NCBI GenBank assembly: GCA_002049455.2
Contig: KV918770.1
Span: 186,001 to 250,000, forward strand
Reading direction: 5' to 3'
Source of the DNA: Porphyra umbilicalis
Taxonomy: Eukaryota > Rhodophyta > Bangiophyceae > Bangiales > Bangiaceae
DNA: 64,000 nucleotides
In this document: in pieces, positions 21,381 to 32,496 of the stretch
Layout: each line of letters starts with the position of its first letter
How positions within the stretch are numbered: the first letter of the stretch is position 1
Translations under genes and position numbers: made by a program
Notes under the pieces: model-generated
The model's input: the letters and a program-made list of their open reading frames with translations, nothing else
What the model was told of the DNA's origin: nothing
Databases searched by the model: none

Positions 21381-24300
21381 ATGGCAGACCACGGCCGCTA
21401 TGGCGGCCCGCGGTTTGCGCAGCTGCATGACGATTGCAAGGTGTGGGCAGCGTACCAGCGTGCGCAGCTCAAGAAGGAGAAGCTCTGGGCGGCGGTCGTA
21501 GCGGACCGACCGGCATCTTCGTCCGACGACAAGAATTCCGACCCGGTGGTCGACGCGTGGGACGCCATGAACGAGGCGGCGCTGGCGACCATCCAGATGT
21601 CGGTCAAGCCCAAGCACCTCAACACGGTCACGTTGGTGGACACGGCTAAAGAGGCGTGGGACGCGCTCAAGGTCATGTTCGAGGCGCGAGACAACGCGCA
21701 GCTGCTGCGGCTCATGGACAAGCTGAGCAGCCTCAAGAAGGGCGGCGACGAGAACATCATCAAGTTTGCGTCGCGCGCCAAGATGCTCCAGGACGAGCTC
21801 GCCATGCTCGGAAACCCGGTGGACGACAACACGCTTGCGCTGCGTGTCCTGGCAGGGCTCCCGGCAGAGTACGGGATGCTCAGGACGGTGTTCGAGAACA
21901 AGGACACTAAGCTCGTCAGGTCGGACGTGACGGCTAAGCTGCTTCAAGTCGAGCAGCGGAGCATTTCTGTCGGCACTTCCAAGCCTTCTGGCAGTGTCAA
22001 GTCACAAGCCTTTGCGGCAGCGGCGCCTAAGAAGTCGTTTGACAAGAAGTCGGTTGTGTGCTTCTACTGCAACAAGAAGGGACACATGCAGCGCGACTGC
22101 CACAAGAAGAAGGCAAAAGAGGCCAAGGGCAAGGGAAAGCCCGGCGGTGGTGGCGGTGAAGGCGGCCACGGCGGCGGGCCCCACGCGGGTGCCGCTCTGG
22201 CCTACACTGCTTCTACTGGTAATACCGGGAACAGCAAGACTCGGGGCAGCTCTCTGTGTTCATCAACTTGGGTGCTCTACTCTGGCGCAACCAGCCACAT
22301 GGCCGCCGGGGATAAGGGCTTCACCGTCCGGACGGCGGGAAGCGGGGCCGAGGTCACCTTGGCCGACGGCGAAAAGGTACCCATCAAGGGGCACGGCCAC
22401 GTCTCGATGGACGTTGGCAAGGGCAAAACCAAGACGATCATTGTGCTCGGGGAGGCCATACTCGTGCCGGACCTGAGCAGCAACCTGCTCTTGGTTCGAG
22501 CGGTTGACCGCAATCATGGTGCTGTAGTGTTTGTCGGAAACGCCTGTTACATCTTCAGCGACGGGGATGCCGTTCATTTGAGCGGAGTGCTCGACAAGGC
22601 GTCCGTTGTCGGCAAGGTCAACGACCTGGAGCAGTACGTGCTCAAGGTCACGCCGGTCAAGGCGTCGGCGTGCGCGGCATCGACGCGCATCGCTGGGGAG
22701 GCGGAGTTGTGGCATCGTCGGTTGAACCACTTGGGGTTGGAGAACCTCAAGCGGGCGGCCACAATGGTCGACGGCATGCCGTCGTCAGTGGCAGACGCCG
22801 AGCGCGTCATTTGCACGGTGTGTGTGCCGTGTGTGGACGGCAAGATGGTTCAGTCGCCCAGCCCCCGCTCGTCGACAGCGACAACCAAGTGCGAACTGGT
22901 GCACACCGACATTGGTGGCCCACTTACTGAGTCGCTGGGTGGCACTCTCTACTTTATGACGGCGCTGGAGGACTCGACGGGGCTCATCACAGCTACGCCT
23001 ATCAAGACAAAGGGGATGGCGCCGGAGTTGCTCAAGACGCACATCAAGCAACTTGAGACGCTGACGGGCGTGAAAGTGAAGCGTGTCCGTCACGACGGTG
23101 CAAAGGAGTACATCACGAACGACCTTAAGGCGTGGTACGAGGATAAGGGCATCACGTCTGAGATGATGGCGCCGTACAAGTCGCAGCAGAACGGCAAGGC
23201 GGAGCGGGTGAACCGCACGCTGATGGAGCGCGTGCGTGCTGCCCTGCTTGACTCCGGCGCGGAGGAAGAGCTGTGGGCCGAGGCGTTGGCCTCCGTTGTC
23301 CATGTGCTCAACCGATCTCCCACGGCGGGGCTCGATGTGACGCCGCTCGAGGCGCTGACGGGTCGACGCCCCAACGTCGCGGGATTCCGCGTTTGGGGGA
23401 GTCGGGCGTGGGCGCTCAAGCCGAAGAAGCAGCAGCGCAAGCTGGAGCCGAGGACCGACGTCGGCCGCTTTGTCGGCTACACTGTCGGTGGCAAGGCCTA
23501 CAGCATTCTCGAGGACGAGACAAACCAAGTCTTCGAGCGTCGGGACGTGCTGATTGAGGAGAACCCGGCGAAGGTCGAGACGTCAGCAGTCGGGTCAAGC
23601 GCTGGTCCCCGGCTGACTGCGGAATATGACGGCGACAAGGATGGCGCCACGGAAGGCGCAATGGACATGCTCGGCGCAGAAGGCGGGCACGACGACGAGT
23701 ACTCCCCCGACGACACCTCTGACAGCGACAACGAAGTCGGTCCTCCTTCCTTTGTCGGGGATAGCCAGGAGGAGGACGAGGACAGCGTCGGTGGCTCGAC
23801 ACCCGCAGCTGCTCAAGAACCTGCGGCCAGTGACAGGGTCACACCGGGGCCTCGTCGCTCGAAGCGCAAGCCAGCTCCTAAGGTAACATGGTGGGAGAAG
23901 GAACCCAAGGCGTACCTGGCAAGCGGTAACGCTTCCGTGGCTGAGGCGGGCTGGGACTTGCACAAGCCGCCTGCAAACGAGAAGAAGGCGCGCGCTCGTC
24001 CTGACTGGCCGCTGTGGAAGCAGGCCATTAAGGAGAAGGTGGCGGCACACAAGCACCTTGGCACCTGGTCCAAGACCAAGGGAAACAACAAGAATCACAA
24101 GGCCATCAAGACGCGATTCGTGTTCGACATGCAGCACGACGCGGAGGGCAAGCTGACGCGCTACAAGGCTCGACTCGTGGCCCAAGGGTTCAACCAGGTG
24201 CCCGGACGAGACTTTGACGAGACGTGGGCTCCGGTACCCAACGCGGCCACGACACGTGCTCTCTTTGCTGTGGCGGCAGCCATGGGCTGGGAGATTCACC

Positions 24301-25560
24301 ATGTCGACGTCAAGACAGCCTTCCTCAACGCCAAGATGGACAAGAAGATGTACATCAAACTCCCCGTCTGTGTCGAACCGGAGAAGCTGGAGGAGACGTG
24401 TCGGCTTAACCTGGCGCTCTACGGGACAAAGCAGGCGGGGCGGCTGTGGGGCATCAAGCTCGACAAAGAGCTCAAAAGAGATGGGGGCGGTCCGGTCCAT
24501 GGTGGAACCGTGCCTCTATGAGTGGCACCACCCCGTGCACGGGTGCATCTTCATCCTCGTGTTCGTCGACGACCTGATCGTGGCAGGCGAGAAACTGTCT
24601 GGGGTCGAGGCTGTCATGCGCTCCGTGTCTGCAGAGTTTGAGGTGCGCGACATGGGGGAGGTCAAGGACTTTATCGGCATGAAGGTCATGCGCAACCGGG
24701 CGGCCAAGAATCTGACGTTGAGCAACCCGGGGCACACCGCGACGCTGCTGGAGGCGTTCGGATTGGACAAGGCGACGCCAAACAAGACGCCGATGTCGTC
24801 GGCAATCAAGCTGACCAAGACAGGGGAGGGCCTGCTGCCAGAGGGCAGCCGCTACGCCGAGTTGGTCGGCTCCCTCCTCTACCTGTCTACCACGAAGAGG
24901 CCAGACATCGCCTTTGCCGCGGGGGTGCTGTCGCGCTTCATGTCCTGCCCTGAGGAGGACCACATGCGCGCGGCCAAAGGGGTTCTGCGCTACCTGCGCG
25001 GGACGACTCGCCTGGGTGTGGTCTACAGCGGCAGCGAGCCGCTGCAAGAGTTTGTCGACGCCGACTGGGCCGGCGACATCGACGGTCGTCGTTCGACAAC
25101 CGGCTTCGTCTTCACCTGCAATGGCGGGGCGATTGCGTGGCCAAGTAAGCGCCAGTCGACCGTGGCCACCTCGACGGCCGAGGCCGAGTACGTGGCCGCC
25201 GCAATGGCGACCAAGGAGGCGCTGTGGCTACGCAAGCTGCTGTCGGCTCTGGGCGTCGACGGTGGAGCCGTGGCGATGGAGGAGGACAACCAGTCCTGCC
25301 TGGCGCTGGTCAACAACCCCGAGGCGACGGGGCGGACCAAGCATGTCGACGTCGCCTACCACATGGTTCGCGACTACCAGGCGCGCGGGGATGTGGCCTT
25401 CTACTTCGTCCCGAGCGCCGACATGCCGGCGGATGGGCTCACCAAGCCGCTGCCGTCGCCGGCGTTCACGGCTTTCCGGGCTGCCGTCGGGGTTGGCGAA
25501 GACCTGGGCGCGGCTGAGCGGGACGCCGGGCCTGGCGACCCCCTGTTGGGGGAGTGCTGA
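21381..25560 (+). mobile_element. copia-2 gag-pol (Ty1/copia polyprotein)
   Basis: Starts MADHGRYGGPRFAQLHDDCK at the first ATG after the leader. Parts in order: UBN2-type gag (TLVDTAKEAWDALKVMFEA, about 21640); zinc knuckle CFYCNKKGHMQRDC (about 22060); protease region (SGATSHMA, about 22280); GAG-pre-integrase (LWHRRLNHLGLENL); integrase (HTDIGGPLTES about 22900, RHDGAKEY about 23090, QQNGKAERVNRT about 23185); an acidic linker; RT (HHVDVKTAFLNAKMDKKMY about 24300, LVFVDDLIVA about 24560); RNase H (DADWAGDIDGRRSTTGF, TAEAEYVAAAMATKEALWLR) to 25560. It looks nearly whole, with about one break. Confidence 0.92.
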
Positions 25561-26353
25561 GGCGCCATGGCGCCACTGGAGGCGTCCAGTGGCGCGGCCC
25601 CGGATTGTCGGCAGCGACCACCGCCGACCTTGCCGCGGGCCGGTGCCAGTCGTGGACGGTTGCGCTACCATCCACTTGTTTGGGGCCGGCGATGGGGCGC
25701 TGTTGCCTTGGGGGGACGGCCGGTTGGGACCGTCCTGGGGCGCTGTGGCGCCACTGGGGGCGACCAGTGCCGCAGCCGCGGTTTCCCGGCGATCGCCCGA
25801 CTCGATTTGGCATAAGTCGATTTTGGGGCGTTTGGCCGGGAGCAGTAGGCCTACTGCTCCCGACGGGCACGAGACGATTTTGGTGGCAGTCGATTTTGGT
25901 CGATTTTGGCCGGAAGTAGTAGGCCTACTGCTCCCGACGGGCCCGAATCGATTTTGGTGCAAGTCGAATTTGGTCGATTTTGGCCGGAAGTAGTGGGCCC
26001 CGATTTTGGCCGGGAGCAGTAGGCCTACTGCTCCCAGCGAGCAGACTTTGACGGGCCGCCGATGCGCCGGATCGTCTCCGTTCGAGACGCACGCGGGTGC
26101 GCTGCAATCACCTCGACGTCTGCTTCACGTCGATGGTGATTTTGGCGATTTTGGCCGAGGTCGATTGTACTTGGCCAAAATCGGGTCGACTCGGTGGGAG
26201 AAGTAGGCCTACTGCTCCCTCCGCCTCGACCCGATTTCGGCCAAGTCGATGAGATCGACTTCGCCGTTTTCTCTATCGCGAATGTTGGCGTAAGATCTCG
26301 CACTGTGGCCGTGACGAAGCGTCCATAGCGCGGACTGTGGGGCGCTGGGGGAG
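25561..26353 (+). repeat. copia-2 3' tail with four 24-bp palindromes
   Basis: Non-coding stretch between the pol stop and the 3' LTR. Palindromes built on AGTAGGCCTACT sit at 25838-25861, 25912-25935, 26012-26035 and 26196-26219. The first and third are perfect over 24 bp (GGGAGCAGTAGG and its complement). They are separated by CGATTTTGG(C/T)CG-type short repeats. Confidence 0.85.
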
Positions 26354-26752
26354 TGTTGAGGCTGCCCCCCAAGCCCGCGCAGGTAAGTCGGAGTTACCGC
26401 GGACTGCCTGGACAATTCCGGGAGTACTTCTGCGGTCATCGGCTTGTTTGGCTGTGCCATTGTCATTCATTGCTGTATCTGTGTGATGTAACTACTTTTA
26501 CTTGTATATTGAGTGCAGCTCCTTTTGGAGCTGAGCTCGGAGAGATTCTCGTGGGGTCATCGAGGGGCGTCGCGATTTGTGGGGTGGTGAGAGCATGTAC
26601 CCTCCAAGGGAGGGAGCACTGCGCTGGCGGGTGAGTGCGCCGGCAGAACGTGGCGAGAGAGGCATACGGAGGGTTTCGGAGCCTGCTGGCCTCGCGCCTC
26701 AGACCGCTCTCGAGTGAAGCAACGCATCCACCGAACTACCGCTCACTTCACA
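26354..26752 (+). repeat. copia-2 3' LTR (399 bp)
   Basis: Begins TGTTGAGGCTGCC, ends TTCACA, and is followed by the CGGGT duplication. Confidence 0.92.
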
Positions 26753-28590
26753 CGGGTACCGCGGGGGCGGCGGGTACTACAGTGCCGGCGGCCGCGGCGG
26801 CGGTTACGGCGACGGCGGATACCGCGACATTGGCGATCGCGACGGCGAGTACCGCGGCGGTGGCGGCTGCGGCAGCGGCAAGTACCGCAGCGGCGGCGAC
26901 CGCGGCGGGGAGGGCCGCGGCAGCGGCTACCGCGGCGGTGATGGCCGCGAGTACGACCGCCGTGACCACCAGCGCGGCGGCGGGTACCGCGGCAGCGACG
27001 ACTGCAGCGGCGAGTACGACGGCGATTATTGTGGTTGCGACGGCCGCGCCGGCGGGTACGGCGGCGGCAAGAATCACAGCGGTGGCGACCGCGGCGGCGA
27101 ATACCGCGACGGCGGGTGCCCCGGCGGTGACGACCGCGGTTACGACCGCTACGGCGGCGGATACCGCGGCGCGGATGACCGCGGGTACCACGGGTACTAC
27201 AGCGCCGGGTACCACGGCCGGGACGAACGCGGAGAAGGGCACCACGGCGGCGGCTACCGCGGAGGCGGCCAGGCCGGCGGATGGGGCGACGGTGCCGGCG
27301 CGCCCGGGTCCGAGGGCGCTTGGGGTGATGACCCCTGTCCCGGGTACGGCCAGGGCCACGGCGACGGGCGCCGCAATCTGGCGCCACCGCCAGTGTCTCC
27401 CGGCGACGGACGTAAGTATCCGAGACGTGGCGGGGGTGAGGCCCCGCTGACGCCGCCGCGCCGAGAGCACACACCCGCGGCGTCGCCGGTGCGGCCGTGC
27501 CGGGAGCCCACGCCCGCTGCGCCCCCGCCGACGCCGCCGCCGGTGTTGTCGGCGGAGGGTCCGCCGGTGTCCGGCCGATCCCTGGCCCCTGCCGGTGTCC
27601 CCGCGTCTCAGACCCTGCCGTCTCCGGAGGTGCCGGTCGCGGCGCCGCCGGCCCCGTCGCGGGGAGCTACTGCGCCCGCGCCGGTGCTGCCGGTGTCCGG
27701 GCGGTCCTCCGCGCCTGCCGCGGCTGCCCCGTTGCCGACCCTTCCGTCCCCGGGGTTGTCGCCCGCGGCGCAGCCGGTTTCGGATGAAGGAGCTTCGGCG
27801 CCTGCCGGAGCCCCGCTTCCGCGTCCGTGTCCAGCGGTTACGTCCGCTGCGTGCCCGACCACGTCACGGACGGGGCTCGCGCCGATGTCTTGGCAGTCCC
27901 CCCCGCCGCTGTTGGCGCCGGCGCCCGAGATGGCGAGCGACGTGGTGGGGCCCACCGCCGTGGAGCCGGCGAATGTGCCCCCCCGTCGGGGGCACGCGCC
28001 CGCTGCGTCGCCGGCCACGCCAGAGTCGGGGGCTGGTGTCGTTGTGGATGGCGTCCCTGTGGCGCCGGCGGGAGCGTCCGACTCCGCGCCGCGCGTGGCC
28101 ACGTCGGGTGCCCCGCTAGCGGGGGATCCCCCCCGCGCCGTTCCCGGGCGGGACGCCCCCGGACATAATCCCCCGCCGGCCGAGACGACGCCGGGTCCCG
28201 ACGGCGGGAGCGGCAACGCCGCGGTGGACGGGGGGGCAGCGGCGGCCGTCGGGACGCGGCGGCGCGGGGACGACGACCCCGCCGGTCGGCGGGTGGCGGC
28301 ACGTACCATCGGGCGGGACGTGGCCGCGGGGCGGCAGTCGCGCGGGTCGGGTGGCCAGGACGCCACCGTATCGGCGTTCTACCTGAAGGGGACGGCCCAT
28401 ACCGCTCAGGCGGGGCCGCCTCGTCCGAATGACCTCCGTGAGGTCGTGTGGGCCGAGTGGGGGGACGACCCGGTGGTGAACTGGGGTCAGGTGACGTAAA
28501 CGATTCTGGGGCTGGCGCTCCTGGAGTACGGCCTGGCCGCGCGGCAGGTGGGCGGGCCGTTGGCCGGGAGCCCGACGTGGCACGCGGCCC
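26753..28590 (+). mobile_element. Giant RGG-rich ORF of the chromovirus block, second part (copy B)
   Basis: Continues after copia-2: Gly-rich repeats (plus-strand GGC-GGT-TAC and GAC-CGC patterns to about 27350), the Pro/Ala linker, and the C-terminal block with GTAHTAQAGPPRPNDLREVV near 28400. It aligns with the complement of 12091-13960. The Gly-rich part reads as Ala/Thr repeats in another frame, which explains several long shadow frames. Confidence 0.6.
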
Positions 28591-28739
28591 GCCTGAACCA
28601 GGCGGTGCGCGCGCAGCTGCGGACGGGTGGGTTCCCGTTGGTGGATCCCGCCTATGTCGAATCTTCGGTAGTGTCAACGTGGCGCGCAGGCAGTAAAGCC
28701 GGATAGGCCCGCCGGGCGTTTGTTGCGCGGGACCACGGG
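28591..28739. other. Spacer between RGG-rich ORF and array B
   Basis: Matches the complement of 11939-12090 in arm A. It includes GGATAGGCCCGCCGGGCGTT in both arms. Confidence 0.7.
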
Positions 28740-29946
28740 GCGTTGACAAACCGGCGATCCGCCCATCGTGACGTCCGGTGCGACCGTGCCGCGGAGTTAC
28801 CGCACGGCGACGCGCCCTGCGCCAGCACCAAGGGACCTGGACCGCGCGGCGTCGCCCCACCGGCGACGCGCCCTTCGCCACGAACGGTGCACCACCACCG
28901 CGGGGGCGTCGCCTCAGTGGCGACACGCCCTCCGTCACGACTGGTGCACCAGCACCGCGGGGGAGTCGCCCCACTGGCGACGCGCCCTCCGCCACGACTG
29001 TTGCGCCAGCACAGCGGGGGCGTCGCCCCACCGGCGACGCGTCCTTCGCCACGTGTGGCGCAACAGCGCCGCGGGGGCGGCGCCCCAACGGCGACACGCC
29101 CGCTGCGGAACCGGTAAGCGGCGGCCCCGGTTGTGCCCCACCGGCGAGGCACCCTTCGCCACGACCGGTGCACCTGCACTGCGGGGGCGTCGTCCCACCG
29201 GCGACGCGTCCTCCGCCAAGACCGATGTACCTGGACCGCGGGGCGTCGCCCCACCTGCGACGCGCCCTCCGCCACGAACGGTGTACCAGCATCGCGGGGG
29301 CGTCGCCTCAGTGGCGACACGCCCTCCGTCACGACTGGTGCACCAGCACCGCGGGGGACTCGCCCCACTGGCGACACGCCCTTCGCCACGACTGGTGCGC
29401 CAGCACTGCTGGGGCGTGGCCCCACCGGCGACGCGCTTTCCGCCACGTGTGGTCCGACAGCACCGTGGGGGCGTCACCCTCTTGGGGAAACGCCTACCGC
29501 GAACCGGTGGACGCCAATGCCGGGATGTGTCCAACCGGCTACGCGCCCTCCGCCAGTACCGAGGTACCTGGACCGCGGGGTGTCGACCCACCGGCGACGC
29601 GCCCGTCGCCACGAACGGTGCACAAGCACCGCGGGGGCGTCGCCCCATTGTTGATACGCCCTGAGTAACGACCGGTGCGCCCGCACCGCGGGGGAGTTGC
29701 CACACTGGCGACACGCCCTCCACCACGACGGGGGTGCCAGCACTGCGGGGGCGTCGCCTAACTGGCGACACGCCCTCCACCACGACTGGTGCGCCAGCAC
29801 TGCGGGGGCGTCGCCCCACCGGCGACGCGCCCTCCGCCACGACCAGTGCACCTGCACCGCGGTGGCGTCGCCCCACCAGCGACGCGCCCCCCGCGACGAC
29901 TGTTGCACTAGCATCGCGTGGGCGTCGCCCCACCGGCGACACGCCC
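28740..29946. repeat. 57-bp GC-rich minisatellite with internal hairpin (array B)
   Basis: About 20 degenerate units of the same type as array A, here in inverse orientation: CACCGGCGACGCGCCCT-like starts, an internal GGCGAC/GTCGCC pair, and GGTGCACCAGCACCGCGGGG-like cores. It is longer than array A. Interspersed units (for example around 29110 and 29500) have diverged more. Confidence 0.85.
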
Positions 29947-31158
29947 TCAGAGGTGCGAGCCGCTCGGCAGGGCGGTGGCCGCCGGGTTCTCGGGCGCTCC
30001 CTCGACCGAGGGTGCGAGCGTGGCATCGGCCGCGGCGGCTGCAGCGTCGTCCTCGGTCACGCCCGGGGGCCGGTCGGCGGCCGTGTGAAGGAGCCCCCGG
30101 CGGCTCGCGCGGCGCAGATTCATCCGCAGGGTCTCGTGGGGTGCAACGGAGGCGTCCTCCAACGTGGCATCCTCGTACCCGCTCCAGGTCACCTTGACCA
30201 AGAGGGGGCCATCCTTGCCGACGGTGTGGTCCAGGATCTGGTCAATATAGTACGTGTGCCCATTGGGGCTAGGCCCATGGGGCCAAATCGTCGCGTCCAA
30301 TGCAGGGTGCAGTGGTGGCTCGGCCGCGGGCCCCGACGGGGCGCGCACGAGGTGGACGATGTTCTCCCGGCGGTGTTCGCCCTTGATGCCGAGCACCGCG
30401 GTTGGTCCCTCGATGCGGACGACGCGGAAGGGGCCTTGGGCCCGATGGCCGAGCTTTCTGCCCTTGTAGTCGTGGTGCCGCTTGAAGGCGGACCCGCCGA
30501 CTTCCAGTCCGGACGGTTGGGGCCGGATGCGCGCGTCATGGTTGCGCTTGTACCGCTGCTGGGCGGCCGTGAGAACCTCCCTGATCCGTGGAATCAGGCG
30601 TACTATCCGCGTCAGGAAGGCGGCCTGCTCTTTCTTTTCGGCGTGAGAGCCCCGCTGCGCCGTCTCTGGATACCGACTCTTTCGCGTGAGGCCCTTGATG
30701 GACCAACTGGCAACCCCCAACGGGTTGACGAGCTCCAACGGGGCGACCTTGGTCGCCGCATGCGGCTGTGTGTTGTAGGCCAACGTAAGAGCCAGTAGAA
30801 GCTGGTCCCACGTGGTGGGGTGCTCCACGACGTAGTGGTCGAGGATGCGGCCCATTCTCCGGCTGAACCGCTCCGCTTGCTCGTTGTTCTGTGGTCGCGA
30901 TGGTGTGGTCACCTTGGCCTCGACGGACAACAGGTTGCACACCTGGTGCCAAAACTGCGCGGTGAACTGGGGTCCGCCATCCGACAGGACCCGGTCTGGT
31001 GGGCCGTAGACCCCGATCCAGTAGTCCAGGAGGACGGAGGCACAGTCCACGGCGCGGGTCTGACCCATCGGGATCGCGCGTACCAGCTTGGATAACCGGT
31101 CAGTGATGACCATGATGTACTCGTGGCCGGCAGCCGTCTTGGCCAGCGTCCCGAACAA
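29947..31158 (-). mobile_element. Chromovirus integrase with chromodomain (copy B)
   Basis: Same region as 9962-11172, inverted. It has ITDRLSKLVRAIPMGQTRA, VLSDGGPQFTAQFWHQVCN, SRPQNNEQAERFSRRMGRIL, the core/GPY segment (KLGHRAQGPFRVVRIEGPT), and the chromodomain (YYIDQILDHTVGKDGPLLVK then VTWSGYEDATLEDASVAPHE). It looks open throughout. The 5' part of pol is absent, replaced by a copia LTR with the same junction as in copy A. Differences from copy A are few. Confidence 0.85.
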
Positions 31159-31230
31159 GTACGATGCGATGCCCTGGAAGGGCAGCGTGGCCGGAAAGAG
31201 TTGCAGCGCGGCGGCCGCCTGAAGGGGGCG

Positions 31231-31648
31231 TGATGAAACGCAGTGGGGATAGGGGTTGGGGGACCACGGTGAAGTGGTTGAGTGGCTTGAGCTTGTGTGT
31301 GTGTGTGCGAACGTGCTTTGTTGGTTGTCCTAAGGTTCGCCCGCCTCTCCCAACCGAGAGCACCTCTCAAATAGTCCCCACCGGCCCAAGTGCTCCCCCC
31401 TCTCGCGCCCACACCGACGCCCACGCCCTCGCACCAAATCGAATCACTCACCAAATCAAAAGCCACTAGAGAAAAGCAAAGATCAAATCCAAAACATGCC
31501 AAAAGTAACGCCCCAAGATGACCCAACACAAATGTGTGCAATTTGACGACGTCTTGCAAATGTACCATGTGGGGTACCATAGGGGTTGCCGACCATCATC
31601 CATCCGCGAACCGCCAGTGGAGTCGGCGGCGAGCATCACAGTCCAACA
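31231..31648 (-). repeat. copia-1-family LTR (418 bp), arm B
   Basis: Complement begins TGTTGGACT and ends CATCA; same length as LTR1-LTR3 and closest to LTR2. It borders the integrase on one side and copia RNase H on the other. Confidence 0.88.
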
Positions 31649-32496
31649 CTCCTCCTTGCTTGTTGCCGCGGTTGCTCTTGTTTTCAGCAAAGCCCCATGG
31701 CCTCGACATGCTTGTCGTGTTTAGTCTTGCCAAGCTCCTTCCTCATCGGGTCCGCCACCATGTCGTCAGCTGCACAATGCTCCAGTGTCACCTTGTCCGT
31801 CGTGATGGCCTCGCGCACGAAGTGGTATCGAATGTCGATGTGCTTGGTGCGCTTGTGCTCGACGGGGTTCTTGGAGAAGTCAATGAACCCGCTGTTGTCG
31901 ACCTTGATGTTGATCGGCCCGCCCGAGATCGCCGTTCGCAGCCCTTGAGATGCCACGCTTTGCAAGATCTTGTTGAGCCAAACAGCTTCCTTGCTGGCCT
32001 CACATAGAGCCATGTACTCGGCTTCCATCGTCGACAGCGCCACCGTGTTCTGCAACTTAGAACCCCAGCTGACGGCTGCTCCGCCAAATATGAAGGTGAA
32101 GCCCGTCGTAGAACGTCGCGTCTCGTGGTCAACCGCCCAGTCGGCATCACTAAAGCCTTGTAGAACACAGGAATAGTTCTTGTCGAAGACCAGCCCCTTG
32201 TCCATCGAACCCTTGACGTACCGTAGAACGCGCTTGATCGCCGCCCAATGCTCCTTGCCGTAGCACGAGACAAACCGACTCAGCTTCCCGATGGCGAAGG
32301 CGAGGTCAGGACGCGTCCCGACCATCAGGTACATCAAACTGCCGACGGCTTCGCGATAGGGCAGCGCGTCGTCGCTCTCAATGGCCTTGACCAGCTGCAG
32401 GCCCACCTCCAGCGGCGTTCCGATCGGGTTGCACTCCGCCATCCCGAACTTCTCCAGCACTTGCCCCACGTACTTGCCCTGCGACAGCTTGAGGGT
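31649..32496 (-). mobile_element. copia-1-family RT end and RNase H fragment, arm B
   Basis: Complement matches 8621-9471: LKLSQGKYVGQVLEKFGM, YLMVGTRPDLAFAIGKLSRF, DADWAVDHETRRSTTGF, STMEAEYMALCEASKEAVWL and the ADDMVADPMRKEL tail. It is truncated at 32496, where it meets copia integrase in the opposite orientation. Confidence 0.85.

Larger units (their letters stand above)
20825..26752 (+). mobile_element. Ty1/copia element copia-2, nested in the RGG-rich ORF
   Basis: Complete structure: 399-bp LTRs (20825-21223 and 26354-26752), perfect 5-bp target duplication CGGGT (20820-20824 and 26753-26757), primer site, gag-pol, a 0.8-kb tail with palindromes, and a purine tract (GCTGGGGGAG) before the 3' LTR. 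The two LTRs differ at roughly 26 of 399 positions by eye (about 6-7%), so it is an old insertion even though it looks almost whole, with about one break. It is younger than the block it interrupts, because arm A lacks it. The family differs from copia-1 in LTR sequence and gag but shares the primer type. Confidence 0.9.

Noticed and set aside
26753-27400. Ala/Thr-rich frames opposite to or beside the RGG region
   Set aside because: They are frame shadows of the Gly/Arg/Tyr repeats, whose codon pattern and less repetitive flanks support the RGG frame.
11173-29946. 57-bp arrays as CRISPR
   Set aside because: Units are contiguous, degenerate and without unique spacers; the genome is eukaryotic and no cas-like genes are present.
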